Assembly (NCBI RefSeq): GCF_041296385.1
Contig: NC_091013.1
Span: 6,462,001 to 6,526,000 of the forward strand
Reading direction: 5' to 3'
DNA: 64,000 nt
From: Aphelocoma coerulescens
Lineage: Eukaryota; Chordata; Aves; Passeriformes; Corvidae
This document shows, piece after piece, positions 1 to 13,500 of the stretch. The notes beneath the pieces were generated by a model. The model saw only the letters and a program-made list of their open reading frames with translations. It was not told the origin of the DNA and did not search any database. Positions within the stretch are counted from its first letter, which is position 1. The number at the start of each line of letters is the position of its first letter. Made by a program: the position numbers and the translations under genes.

Positions 1-1704
1 GAAAGAACTCATTTTCACAGTAATGTCCACCATTTTAAGCTGAATTTCTAAATGCTGTGCTTTGGCAATCCTTCAGTTTATTCATCTGTAAACAGAAATG
101 TTTAAGTACCTGTGTACCCTCTGTTACTCTGATGAAACACAATTTGTTATAAAAAAAACTTAAGCCAGCAGGACGCTACTCTGATGAATTAACACAGAAT
201 AATGGACTTCAGTAGTGCCGTTCTCATGTTCCTTATAACTTGTCCACAATCCCCTGAATTTAACAGTGTCTAGAAATCTTCATGTTCATGTTCTTCATGT
301 TCATTCCCCAGAAACAGAGATGCTCATGGAAACACTTCAGAGAATCAGCATAAAGGAGTTTGCTGCTACCTAACATAACTGTACCAAAAGGTTTTATTTA
401 TTCAAACTCTTGTGTTGCTACAACTGCAGGCCCACAATTCCTGACAATATCTGAACGTTTACCTACCTGCGAAGGCCACAAACACTCTTTAATCAAGATT
501 ATCAAACCACACAAGAGCTGCAGTAGCAGTGCCATGCCTAAGCAGAGATCTGATCTAAATACTGGATAAGCAGGCTCTTCTCTCAAGAACTCCCCCAGGA
601 ATCACTCTAGGGAGCACTGACACCTCTTGAAGCCCCAAATCTGTGGAATAAGGTTTCTAGGTCTTCCCTGCCCTGGACAACTATGTCAGTGCAACAGACC
701 CAGATGTTTTATATGCTTAACACTCAATTCACTCATGTAATGGAACTTCTGTAGGACAGCCCTACCCAAAGCCAGGCATTATATAAAAGAGTTCAGTATG
801 ATTAAGTCCATTATAATACAACCACAAGACGATTAAAATAACTTCCTACAGGTGCCAGATATCTGCCATCATGTTTGGATAAAATCAGGAATATCTTACT
901 CCTTGCTGAGCTTCTAATCCTGCCTCCTCAGAATATGTCAAAACTGATAATCATGGCAGACATTTACACTTGATATCTTTATTTTCCCAGGAGCATCAAC
1001 ATCTACAAACTGCAGTTCTAGCTGTTGTCTCCCTCTCCTGAACTGCCCTTTGTATCCGTTCATCCCCCACAGTCCTCCTCACCTCCCCCAACATGTTGAC
1101 ACAGGGGAGTTTTAAAAAGAAATCAGAATGAAGTACATTGCACAGAAGGGAGATTTATTTTAGCACAGGCACATAAGAAGAGACATTGAGAGAACTACTT
1201 GAATGCAAGAATGAAAGTTAGATCGGCTTTTATCCAAGTTGAGATATTTACTTCACCACACTTCAAGTCAATTTTTTTTTTTTTTAATGCAGAGTTAAGG
1301 TACCACAGCGCCTTTGTAGTCAAAAATTGCAGAAACTCAGTTATTCTGCAGGACATTTTACACTGATCTGTGAGTACCCAAAGATTACAGCAAAAAATGG
1401 TCTATTTAGGAATATGTGGCATAATGCAACCCAACACCTTCTAAACTATCCATACAGGTAGTTTTGAAAGGAAATAATATCTCACCAGCACAGAGGGAGT
1501 ATTGATCTGGTAAACGGCAAAATACAGCATCTTCCTAACCTTTCACCTTCACTCCTGTCACTAGGGTATATATCCAGAATATGTTTTCTGAAGTGTTTTT
1601 TCCTTCTCTTTTTGTTCCATAGGATCAACACAATGCTTACTGTAATAGCAACAAAACAACTCATGCATCAAATTCTGACAGAAAACAACCTGGTTGTTTC
1701 AGAC

Positions 1705-1749
1705 CAGACCATCAGAAAAATTTATAAAAATTCAGACCATCAGAAAAAT
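1705..1749 (+). repeat. Short direct duplication
   Basis: Two exact 17-bp copies of CAGACCATCAGAAAAAT, at 1705-1721 and 1733-1749, are offset by 28 bp. They look like a local slippage duplication and are followed by a G8/A run. Confidence 0.85.
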
Positions 1750-4441
1750 GTATGGGGGGGGAAAAAACCAATGTAAAATGCTTTTTTCATGAAAGGAAAT
1801 ACAGACTATCATGAAATGAACAATGCATGAAAATAATGCTGAATTGCCGACCCCATGCAAATCTAAAAATCCAAAGTAGCAGAAAGTAAAAATACTTTTC
1901 AAAAGGAGGCAAAACTACACCCAAAGCAATCTGGAAACTCTCACGATTCTTCTGTAAATTCTCTCTATAAAAAACAAAGCCCATAGAGGACACTTATTTT
2001 AACCACGTAAATTTGCACTGCATGACAGTTTGTAATTTCAGATACACTGCCCAAGTTTATAAGGCTGTTCCTGTCTGACTTCAGACCTGCCTTACATAAT
2101 AACCTTCATGTGATTCAGCACTCTCCAGTTTCCTAGATCTCACACACAGCTCACAAATACCACCCTTCCTTCACACCCTTCTCTCTCTTCCTTTCTTTAC
2201 CATCACAAATTCCAACAACTTAACTGATGACATCCTGACCTGTATAAACTAAAAAAAATTAAAATTAAAAAAAAAAACCAACTTTTTAAAAATTCCACAA
2301 CAGTAAAATAAGGAAATGAGACTGGGTTTTTTTGCCATCTATATCATTTTGGGAAAAAAACCCAAAAATACCCACAAAGTAGAACAAAACAGCATAAAAG
2401 TGTGGCCAAAAATACACCATAAACTTACTATTCTTGACTAAATGGTTTCTTACAGATACAAGGCATTAAGGATGACAAGAAACAATAAATCCTCTCAGTT
2501 GGAGGGAGGAGGGGAAACATCTTTCTCTAGACCCAATCCAGGCAGGTTCCCACTGCCAGCTCCAGAACAGCTTCATCATCCATTAATAAGATGAAATATG
2601 ATTCACCTGTGATTTTTACCACTTTCAGTAAAAAAGTTATTAGCTGAAAAATGGGTTTGGACTCTTTCAAGCTCTTTTTCATGAATATCAAAATTAATAA
2701 AACCTCATAAGTTTATAGGAAAAGAACCACTTTGGACTACACATTTTTAAGGAAGCTCACAGTGGTATCTTTCCCAGGGGAGGCCAACCTGAAGAAAAAT
2801 CACTGGGTTTTGGTTTCTTTTTGTTGTTGTTGGGTTGAATTTTTAATTTGTATAAGTCAAAATGTTCTTTTTGTCAGCTGCAAACAATGCCCTCATGTTT
2901 GCAACTGGAACAGTTTGAAATAATCTCTGCACGGTAAAATTTTGGAATATACAAGAAACAGGTGTGTTAAAATATCACACATTGTATACAAACAAATTTT
3001 ATTGCTATCAGTGCTCTTGAAATAAAACTGCAAAATAGTCAGAGTTTATATTTGTTTTAACTGCAGATAATATTCTGAGCCACACTGAAAACAACCTACA
3101 CCTATACAAATATATTTAATCATTTACATTCCACCCTGAACTCTCTGAAAATGCAGGGGAAATAACTTAGTAATCATCTACCACTTATTTTAATAATGAG
3201 CCATTGGAATAAAAACTAGAAAAAGTAATTCCAGTCATAAACTATTCTGACATGCTTAATGTGAACGAGTACAAACAACAGAAACTATTACAATTGATTT
3301 TTAATTAATTGATTGATTTCAACACTTATTTACAGCAACCTTTAAAGCAGCTCTCCAAGAGCACATAAGAAAAACAGATTAATATTTTTATTGTTGTAAT
3401 TTTAAAACAGCAGGGGTTACTTCTGGAAAAACTCCTTCAACTCCAAAATGGCTCAGTGAAAAACGGCACTTGCACAACTCCTGCTGGAGCAGGGGCTTGA
3501 CAAGACAACCCCAAAATTTTCCCTAGGATCCTCCAACTGGAGCTCTCCTTTACCTGCTATAAAACACTTACTCCAGTTCACTCTTCCACCCTTAATTTAC
3601 CCTGCCTTTCTCCCCATCCTGTGCCCAAATGGGAGAAGCTGCCACAGCATTTTTCAGAACGTTCTTACAGTCCATGTAAATGCAAAGAACACACCAAGTG
3701 GTGTTTCTCTAATGCCATCCACATGTGGTACTAACACCTCTCCATGAGCCCTCCCTATATACGAAACACACATTTATCCACACCTTTAAGGAAAACAGCT
3801 GCTTAGGACCACACAAGTATCTAATGTATTACATGCTTTCCTGCACCTCTCTCTCAATCAGGAGCTTCAAATTATTTCATGTGACAATATACCAATGCTA
3901 TTTCTGACAATGCCATTTTAAGAATTTTTTTAATTTAATCACCTAAAGTCATGATACCTCTTCCTACAGACAAAATACCTCCACTTCCAGACAAGACAGC
4001 TCCACTAACAGGATCTGTTCCTATCTGACATAGGAATGTTATTTAAAATACTGAAAAGGACTTGAAACAATTTGGTGTCTGTGGAAACAAAAAAGCAACC
4101 TGAGAACATTTTCCCCATTCCCAGTCCAACGCCTGCGCAGCAGCTTTCAAGTGATTCTGATGCTCTCCATACACACATCCAAATATCTGTGCTGCATAAA
4201 AAACCCTGAAGTAATGGATAATGATGGTAAAAAAAATAATTTAAAACTTGTCAGCTTAATTGAGCTGCCTTTTCAACACATGATGTGAAGATTTACTTTC
4301 AATGAAATTTATAATGAATTGTACATGTAAGTGAACATTTACATTAAGACTCAATTAATATGCCAAAAAGTAATTGCAGCTACCCCAAACTTATAATGAA
4401 CAGAATCTACTTTAAAAATTGAACATTTACAGCGACACATT

Positions 4442-4464
4442 AAAAAAAAAAAAAAAAAAAAAAA
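4442..4464. repeat. Homopolymer A(23), read as U(23) in KDM6A pre-mRNA
   Basis: This is an uninterrupted run of 23 A on the plus strand. In the KDM6A transcript it is a U-run beginning 14 nt after the exon 4 / intron 4 boundary. It could be the tail of an old retroposed copy, but nothing recognisable is attached. Its position just downstream of a non-consensus donor could make it a binding site for a U-rich RNA-binding protein such as TIA1. The length is likely to vary between individuals. Confidence 0.9.
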
Positions 4465-4478
4465 GAGCAAATACAGAC

Positions 4479-4528
4479 CTTCCAGTAGTCAGATTGTAAA
4501 CTGTAGTACCTCTGGTATGCAGATAATG
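4479..4528 (-). CDS. KDM6A: KDM6A coding exon 4 (residues 111-127, rest of TPR 1)
   Basis: This 50-nt exon completes Ala111 and encodes LSAYQRYYSLQSDYWK, the second half of the first TPR, matching UTX as I know it. It is too short to show up as a conventional open reading frame and was found by translating the minus strand for the expected residues. The acceptor is strong (TTTCTTTCCTACAG). The donor is AAG|GTCTGT, with C at +3, T at +4 and T at +6, which is clearly off consensus. Within 14 nt the intron enters a run of 23 U in the transcript. The exon ends in phase 0 as in mammals. Confidence 0.97.
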
Positions 4529-7500
4529 CTGTAGGAAAGAAAAATGAATGTTCAATTTGTTTTGTTTCATTTTCTTTGAAGAAAAAGATAGAAATCCTTA
4601 AGAGTCAGAATACACAACATTAAAATGATAAATGGTTTAATAAAAGCAACACTGCCATGATAAGTACACTGTTGTGGCCAATGCATTCCTTAAAATTGTA
4701 ATTTTGTTTTATGAAATGTCAATGCAAAAGTATATTTATTATTAATCTTACAAATGTAAATCAAGCAATATTTTAAAGAAAACCTGTAACAAAGAAATAA
4801 TTTGAAATTTTGGACAAAGCTGTTGTAAGATTTAAAAATTTAATCATGTAGCTCGTTTACCACGCTCCCTGATGCCCTGTATTTTCTGAAGAACTGGTGA
4901 GGAGGGACATACAAAGAGAAATCAATTTCACATGGCCTTTCATTCTGAGAAACAAAAGCAAGCAGAAAAAAATAAAAGCTTACATTTTATTCAACAGCCA
5001 CAGCCAAGACTAACCTGGAAATCAGTGCTAAGAACAGCTCTGTTCAGTGGAGTATCAGCTCTACTTAGCAACCAATTTCTCAAATCACTATTCTTGCATC
5101 CCACTTCCTCACTAAAAATTCTGGTTGATTCATCTTGCCCTTGGGCTAGCAGGCCACCTCGGACTACAACACAAACAGGCTTTGCTTTTTTCCAAGAACA
5201 CAGCACCAGGAACCATCAAAAATGAAGCATTTCAAGTAAAGATTCACTGCAGTAACACCAAGATACTGATTTTTCAAGTGTTTGCTCCCTAAGATTTAAG
5301 AACGGAAAACACACAACTTGTGGAAACCAAACAACAAAAGAAGGCAACTCCTGTTTTGAAAAACTATAAGCACTAAACAGATTAAGACATAAGAACAACG
5401 TGTACTTTATGTGCAGGTTCATTTCCTGCAAGCAGCACGGATAAATGATGTCCCTAAATGTTATCACCCTTCAATGCCTGTCTTGTATATTCATTTCTGT
5501 AACTTGACAGAAGTTCTTGTGCTTAAGTGAAATAAGAACAACATACAGGTAATGATAAAGGCACAGAGCCCTTGCACTCATCTGTCTATGAAGACTCACA
5601 ACCTTTATTTGTAAACAGGCACATGCTGATCCAAGCCCATGAGGTGCCCCTCCCCACCAAAATGCTTGTGAGGCAAATTTCTAATTTTGATGCTCTAAAC
5701 TGTGATTTATTTAGATGCCCATATTAGAAAAATGAACTTAGAAGAACACTCATTGACCACACACTGTTGACATGCAATCTGTTTAAATGCTTACATGCAA
5801 CTCAGACAAATAAAATCACTTAAAAATCCATTCTAAGTCTTTCACAATTAAAGAATACACTTCCTTCTCCACCCCCACCTCCATCCTGGGGAGGCAGGAT
5901 ACCCAGAACATCTCTAATGTCTTTCCATGCTGCATGAGCAATAGAGCTTCATGTCCAAAGTTTTCCCAGCCCCAGCATGATAAGTGAGCTTTCTATCTTC
6001 CTTTGACTCAGATTTTTATTCTGCCTAATGAAGAACACATCTTTCACATACTGTGAGTCAATAGAAGGTTGTTGTCCTCCCCACCTCTTTTCTGTCCTTA
6101 GATCATATTTTAAGAACCCATTCCTCATCCTATAAAAATCATGAAATATCATGGAAAATATAGAATATGGACAAACTATATGATAGCTGTTCTACCTACA
6201 GACATGAACAGGAAACCATAAAAGCTACGTGTTAAAAATCAAAAGAATTTATAAATATTTAAATAAAGCTTATTTTAGAACTGCGTAAAAAACCCTGAAA
6301 CAAACTGAAGGTACAAACTGAAGGATATGACTTCAGTCTAACAACTTAAACTGAAGAATGTTAAAACTAAGCATGTTTTAGTCACATTCTGTAATTATGT
6401 TTTAAAAGATGCTCCCAATAACACAAAATAACCTCCTACTCCCCCCCAAAAGTCCTTCTAGCTTCAACTTTTCCCAGGTATCATTAATAACTTTTTAAGA
6501 AAAAGGAATCATTATCTTCTGAACATGGTAATGACTTTGCTTTCCCCAACAGGAACATGCACCTGCACTATGAAACAGTTTTGTAATGCATCACATCACA
6601 CTTAAATAGAAGGATTTTTTTTTCTTTTCACTCAAGCAATACCCTATCCCAATTTTAAGGGTTAAAGTGCATTTCAAATACTCAGGTCAACAGCACCATA
6701 TTATGCAAGATTTAAGAAACTGAGAACTTCTTGTAAACTATTATTTTTTTAAAAAAGGAACTACTGCAGTCAATTATACAGGGGATATGGATAAAAAGAT
6801 GAAAGGAACATTAAATACAATGCTGAGAATTTATATGGAGAAAGTAAAAGGGAGAACATTTTCACTGTAGCTGTTAAAAAATACAGAAGTACCCACATGA
6901 GCATATTCATTAAAAAGGAGAGGTGGAATATGCTTCCCTGTAGCAGTTAAGGCACTGCTAATAAGTTTATACAACGTCAACAGTATTAAAAAAATACATA
7001 AATAAACAGAAGACCTTAAAAAGAAAGAACAGGAAAAAAGAAAGCAAGAACAAACTTGCCCTAAAAAATTCTAACACATCCTTTTAACATAGGGAAGTTA
7101 TTACAGAATGGAGTCTTTGCTCCACGATATTCCACCAGTTTTCCTTTACGAAAAAGGATGTTTGGCTATGATTTTCTTTTCTAACTCTTCCATTCTTCAA
7201 TAAAGTTTAGCAACTTCCCACAGGAACAGCTGAAGTGATTGCTTCAATGTGCCAAGCTCAGTTACAATTAAAAGCAAGCACGTGGGAAGCATGGACTGCT
7301 GAAGCCTGTTTGTGTTTACATGGTGAGAAGGTAAGGCCTCTGTTCTAAGGAGTCACGTTACTCTTCAGAGGAAGAAAGAGGACACTTCAGTCTTCCTCAG
7401 TGCCCTCAGTGCCCAATCCTCCTTGTGGCTTCAGAAACCCCCAGGGATATAGCCTGTTCTAGGTAACAGCATCCTCTTTCTACTTCTTGCAGATGAAATG

Positions 7501-10500
7501 CTAAAATTCTCAGTGTCCTGCTGAAAACACAGAGATGAAACATGGAGGGTTCCCTTAAACCAGAGCTAAATGTCCCTTTCCTCCTCAGGTAAGCCAGACA
7601 ACTAAAAAGTGTTACTGTGCACAAGTTCAGTATTATCAAGTGCTCAACTTACTGTAAGTTACCTGTGAAACCTGATTTCAGCCCTTTTTACAACTACATT
7701 AAACACCTACATTAAACATGTGCTCCACAAGCACTCAAGTTCTGCTAAAAAGGATTAAAAGAACGGAAAAACAGAAAAAAAAGGATTAAAGAAAATTGGG
7801 TTTTTTTGCCAGTCCACATGAAGCATCCCTAATCAAGCATATCCCTAAGAAAAAGCTTGCATATAAGATGCCAGAAATCAAATTATGAAAAGCAAGATTT
7901 TTGAAAAACTGAACCAACCTAGTTGTAAAGCAAAACATGAACCATAAATTTTGAACCCTATCATATTTCACAGTCCCTGAGTGAGTCACCAGTAAGTAGA
8001 TATTCATCCTAAATTCTATGGTGTAGATATTAGTACCTTATCTAAAATGTGTACTGTGGAACTACTAGCAACTTCTGCCTTAAATTAACTTTGTATCTAG
8101 AGGAAGTAAGTATAAATCACTCAAAATGCAAACTTTATTTTAAAATAAGAAAAAAAGAGCAACTGAATCTGCAGAGACTCAAGAATTTTACACAAGTCCC
8201 TATCTGTAACATAGGGTGTGCTTTATCAGTGTTATGATTCTAACTGCAGGATGATACTCCCTGGTTTATTAAAAAGCAAAAAAATCCCAGTTACCTGGGT
8301 CATACAATACATTAGCATTATTAAAAAAAACCAAAAACCAACAAACCAAGAACAAACAAAAATGAACAACAACAACAAAAAAATCCCAACACTAAAGGCT
8401 GCAATATCATTTTGCACCTTTACTTTTCATCCTAGACTGGTCCTTCCAAAGTGAGACAATTTTTGTCACAAAAAGATTCTATCAACTACTGCCCCTCTTT
8501 CAACATAGGGTCAACTCTCATTTTTACAGATACAAGTGAATTACCCCATTTTAGTTATGGTGTCCTTTTTGAACATTGTGAAATGAGTGCTCTGAAATCA
8601 CTCTTAGGCACAGCAGGATTCTGCAGACAATCTTTTGATTAGGAACTTACTATTGAGCTTTTTCAATCTACAAGTTTGCCACTGAAATTCTTACACATAT
8701 GGAATTGTACAAAGACAATTAAGGACATAAAAACTTCTTTTTTCCTTGCATGTGAAACACTCATGAGCATCTAGAAAATGTATGTCTAGACTCAAAGAAC
8801 AGGACTAAGTGTCAACAGCAGGACAATGCCTCTTGCTTCACTATCAACTACATTTTGTAGTTAACCACAGAAAACTCCTAAAACCACATTCTAAAACAAT
8901 ACTGGACAAGAGACTCGAGAAGTAGTGAAAGAAGTATTCGGTTACCTATTTCCATCCTTCTGTCCATTATTCCATTTCTTACTGTATCAGTTTACACTCT
9001 CGCTATGAACACCTCTCTCCAAAACCTGGCCATGTATATTATTTTCCTAACAGGTAACCCTTGTGATCATGTTCTTGAAACCCCTGAGTGGCAGATGCAG
9101 CATTTACCGTCCTCCCCAGAGGAGGGGACGTGTATACCCCAAAGCTATACATGGCTTCTCAAATCAACCACCATCGGCTATACTGCTCGATGAAAATAAA
9201 ATGTTTACCTGAAATAGCTCTGAAAATTACCTGAAAAGCAAAACACTGCCTTACTAAAAGAATTGCAACCATTGAACAGTAAGAATCCTCCTCAGCTCAG
9301 GCTCGCTTCAGAATCTGTCTGTAATCCTCAGGCGCCTCGTGCAGAGATGACCCTCAATGAGTTCACACTCTGGAGTCCATTGGATTCTTTCTTCTTTTAA
9401 GTTTTCAGTCACCCAGAACTACCCACTTTGCAATATGAATGCTTACTTTAACCCTGACAGCCCTTATAAGGTGCCCCCTAAGAGTCTGCCTTCCTCTCCT
9501 ACTTTCATAGGATCAAGGGACATGTCAAAATCAGGACTTGGATGACACTTATTCCTTATTTCCCTCTGTTTAAGATTTCTTCGTATCATATAGAGAATAA
9601 AAACCAAATCTGACATAATTACCACGTATGTGGTTTCAGGATTTTATTTTTTTTAATCTACTTTGTTTCGTAAGATACTGGCAAGACTTAATTGTTTCAG
9701 TAGTGAGGTAAGACAATCTTTCTTTGTATTCAGAATCTAAACATGTGACCTAAACAAACAAGCAAGGTGACAATGGGGAGGAAAAATGTCTAGACCAAGT
9801 GAAAACCACCCACTTGTCATCTTTAGCACGTTTCATCACAAATCATGCAATAACAGAGGATGGCTTTTATGATTGGCTCTAACCTTAAAACTTAAGAGGC
9901 CTTCAAAAGTGATGCAAACATGGAGCAGTTTGAGTATTTTAGTGCTTGAGTAAAGAGAAAGTGAACTACATACTAACACCATCTAGTGGCACCTTGCAAG
10001 GCTAAATGTGACTAACACAAATTTTTGGCTTGCTGAACTTAGAAACAGTAAGCGTTAATTTGATAACATACCCTGAAAAGAAAACTTTAATACAAACCAA
10101 AGTTCCATATTGTTCTGTGTAAGTCAGTATGTGTTTTCTTAAACACAGTTATTTTTAATTCAATTTTTGAACAAGCACTAATATTTCTTAGTGCTTAGCT
10201 GACGTGAAACTAATAGTAAAATAGAAAATTAGCTGAAGAACTGCACAAGGGAAGCCTGGAAAGAGTACATCTGTTGATTTAAATCTGACTGCTTCCAGGA
10301 AAAAAATAAATCTTCATTAAACCCTAAGAGATATATGCAGGTTGCAGAAACAGCTTATATATACAGGTTTTACCCACCATGGTGTTTTAACCCAGCAAGA
10401 TGAAAACTGCTCTGCCATAAAATGAAAGACATCAAAAGGTGAGAAAATTCCAAGGCTGAGCCAATAGAATTGACTTTGCTGGGTAAACACTGTCTGGATG

Positions 10501-13500
10501 GCCAGGCTCAGAGAGTGGTGGGAAACGGAATTACATCCAGCTCGTGGCTGGTCACCAGGGCTGTTCCCCAGGGCTCAGTCTGGGGGTCACTCCTGTTTGG
10601 TATCTTCATCAACAACCTGGACAAGGGCAACGAGGGCTGAGGTTCAAAAGGACAAGTGCCAGGTCCTGCACTTGGGTCACAACAACCCTCCCACCAGGCT
10701 GGGGGAAGGGGGGCTGGAAAGTGACTGGTGGAAAAGGCTCTGGAGTGCTGGTCACCAGCTGGATGAACATGAGCCACGCGTGCCCAGGGGGGCAAGAAGG
10801 CAAATGCCACCCGGCCTGTATCAGCAATACTATGGCCAGCAGGACCAGGGCTGTGAATGTCCTCCTGTACTGGGCACTGGTGGGGCCACACTTTGAAACC
10901 TGGGGCCAGTTTGGGGCCCCTCACGACAAGCAGGACATTGAGATGCTGGAGCATGTTCAGAGATGGACAACAGAGCTGGGGAAGGACCTGGAGCACAGAT
11001 CTGATGAGGAGCACCTGAGGGAGCTGGAGGTGTTTAGCCTGGAAAAAAAGGGGCTTGGGGACCTCACTGCCTTCTACAAACCACCTGGAAGGAGGCTGTC
11101 CCCCGGGTGGGTGTTGATCCGTCTCTACTTCCAAGTAACAAGTCTTGGCAGGACAAGACAAAGTGGCCTCAAGCTGCACCAGGGGAGGTACAGATTGGGT
11201 ATTTGGAATATTTACTTCATGACAGGGTTGTCAGACATCAGCACAGGCTGCCCAGGGAAATGGTGGAGTCACCATTCCTGGAAGTATTTAAAAGATGTGT
11301 AGATGTGATGCAGGGGGACACAGTGCGGTGGTGGCCTTGGCAGTGCTATGGTAATGGCTGGACGGGGTGATCTTAAAGGCCTTCTCCAACTTCCATGATT
11401 CTACAATTCTGTAATAACCAAAAAAAATGTCATGGAAGTGAAACTAGCAAAATGCCACTCAGGTCTTCTGTTTTAAGGCCTCAGGCAGATGCTGCTCTCT
11501 GCTTCCTCCAGAGATTTGTACTGAAAGTACCAAAGAGACAATCAAAGAAGCCTGAAGCATGTCTTCCTTTTAACACAGAATGAAGGTTGACACACAAAAG
11601 CAACACAAGCATACATTTAAGAAAGAAAAATCATCAGACAGTCCTCTAAGAAATTCTATTAACAATTCCACATCCTCATCTGGAAATACAATGCAGCAGC
11701 AAAGTGGTGTGAAGCCCACTGTCCCATAAACTATTAAATGTGAAAGATATACAAGAGTTTGACAAGACGTTTAGTTAAAGAAATCCTTTACATGTTGAAC
11801 TCTATGAAGACCTTAAAATATTGACAATCAGTGAAGAAAGAAAATGGATTCTCATCAAGCTCAAAAATCCTTCCAAGAGCATATTCCACAAAAGGACTTT
11901 TAACAATTGTTTATTTAGAACACTGTCCAATGTGAAAATTTTCAGAAAATCAGTCAAAAACATGGCCCAGGTATATTTTATAATAGAACTGTCTACTGCT
12001 AACCCCTACTCCACATACACACAATTTATAAAGAACCTTTTAAAGTTCTAAGCTCCCTTCTTTCTACAGAAATTTCACATAATGGTTTAAACCACCTAAA
12101 ATTAAATCACCCAATATTTATCTCATCTTCAGGATTCTGTTAAACAGCTCTAAATAGAAGCAACTCAAATTCTACCAGTTATTACCAGTTACAAACAACA
12201 AAATAAAAACCCTCAAACATAAATATCTCATTTATTTGAAACACAGTCATTTCTTCCTTGACTCATTCAAGCTATTTAATTTATTCTAGTTCTCCAGGAC
12301 TCATCAGTAAGACAAGACAGCCTGGCAGGAATCAGCACAATCCTGTCCATGCTGGGAAATTTTCCCTTGTATTTTATAAAATTATTCTTACTACCCTGCA
12401 CCTCAGAGCACAGTACATGAAAATGCTTCCCACTGACAATACTTCCTTTCAAATTCCTGAAAGACATTCACCACCACAGAGAAATTCCCTACAAAGCTGG
12501 AATTGTAAGTACAAAGCAACACATATACATTGTTGAATTTGGGAGTTTCCCGCAACCAAACAACTTTACAAAAGAACAGTCAAAACCAGTTTAAATTTTG
12601 GGTTTAGGTTGCATCATAATAAAAGAGCTGCTCAATAAACATTCTCTATTTCTTTTCAGTATTGTTTTAAATTTTAGCTTAACAATTGCTAAAAAAATGC
12701 CCCTGAACTAACAAACACTATCTCATAAATGACTTAAAATGTTTTTGTATTAGTGTTTATGACAAAGCAGTCACTATCTATAATCAAAATAAGTACTGCT
12801 AAAACTGTTCTGACATAGAACATTTAAAACTGAGACTACCACTCGAGTACAACAATAAGAATTATTTGATTGCATTATTGTGTTTTAGTAACTGTGGCAC
12901 AAATAATTGCATGTTTTTCTCAAATCATTCATTCATTAACTGCATTTTCTACTTCCAGGAATTTTGCTTAGAGAACAGCATTTCAAGGAGACAAATGATT
13001 AAAGCACATCTTCATTTGTGCCACTGTGAGCTGTCCTCCAAGTCACAGACTGAACACGGTCAATGCATGTGACCCTTCTGCAAAATAAAGATCCCTAAGG
13101 AAAACACAGATGATGTCAATCCACGAGCTCATTAAACAGCAGTCAATTAGAACTCAAGTCAACTAGAATCCAAACCTTAAAACATCACTATCTGCACTCC
13201 ATACTGCTTATGGAAACCAGTCATGAAATAAAAAATAATCTCCAACTACCAATGGAGCATCAGTTTCCTTCAAGACCAGAGCACAATACTTTGGTAAAAA
13301 ACCCATCTGTCCCAAGGAATTCAGTAGCAAACAAAATTCACAGGTTCACAGCAGGGAGTCCTAGCTGGATTCAGAATGCTCCCAGACTCCAAAGGCCCCC
13401 ATGACAACCCATCAAACTCCTCCAGCAAAACCCGAGGCTGAGGTTTCACATTCTGGGGCAACTGCATTGCATTTTTGTGCCGGGTTATTTTGCAGTTGGA

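Larger units (their letters stand above)
1..4478 (-). other. KDM6A: KDM6A intron 4, 3' part missing
   Basis: This is AT-rich sequence with no recognisable exon, RNA gene or complete mobile element. I looked for the next KDM6A exon by its expected residues and did not find it. The stretch contains A/T-rich simple sequence, a short duplication at 1705-1749, and an A-run at 4442-4464 next to the exon 4 donor. The many short reading frames are 60-80 codons, have no recognisable similarity, and occur on both strands as expected by chance. Confidence 0.85.

Noticed and set aside
1..4478. Search for KDM6A exon 5
   Set aside because: No minus-strand segment encodes the expected start of the second TPR, so the exon must lie left of the window.
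10508..11302. 252- and 223-codon frames on opposite strands
   Set aside because: Both fall inside the CR1 copy. The plus one is a frameshifted mixture of reverse-transcriptase C-terminal sequence, the minus one is its complement.
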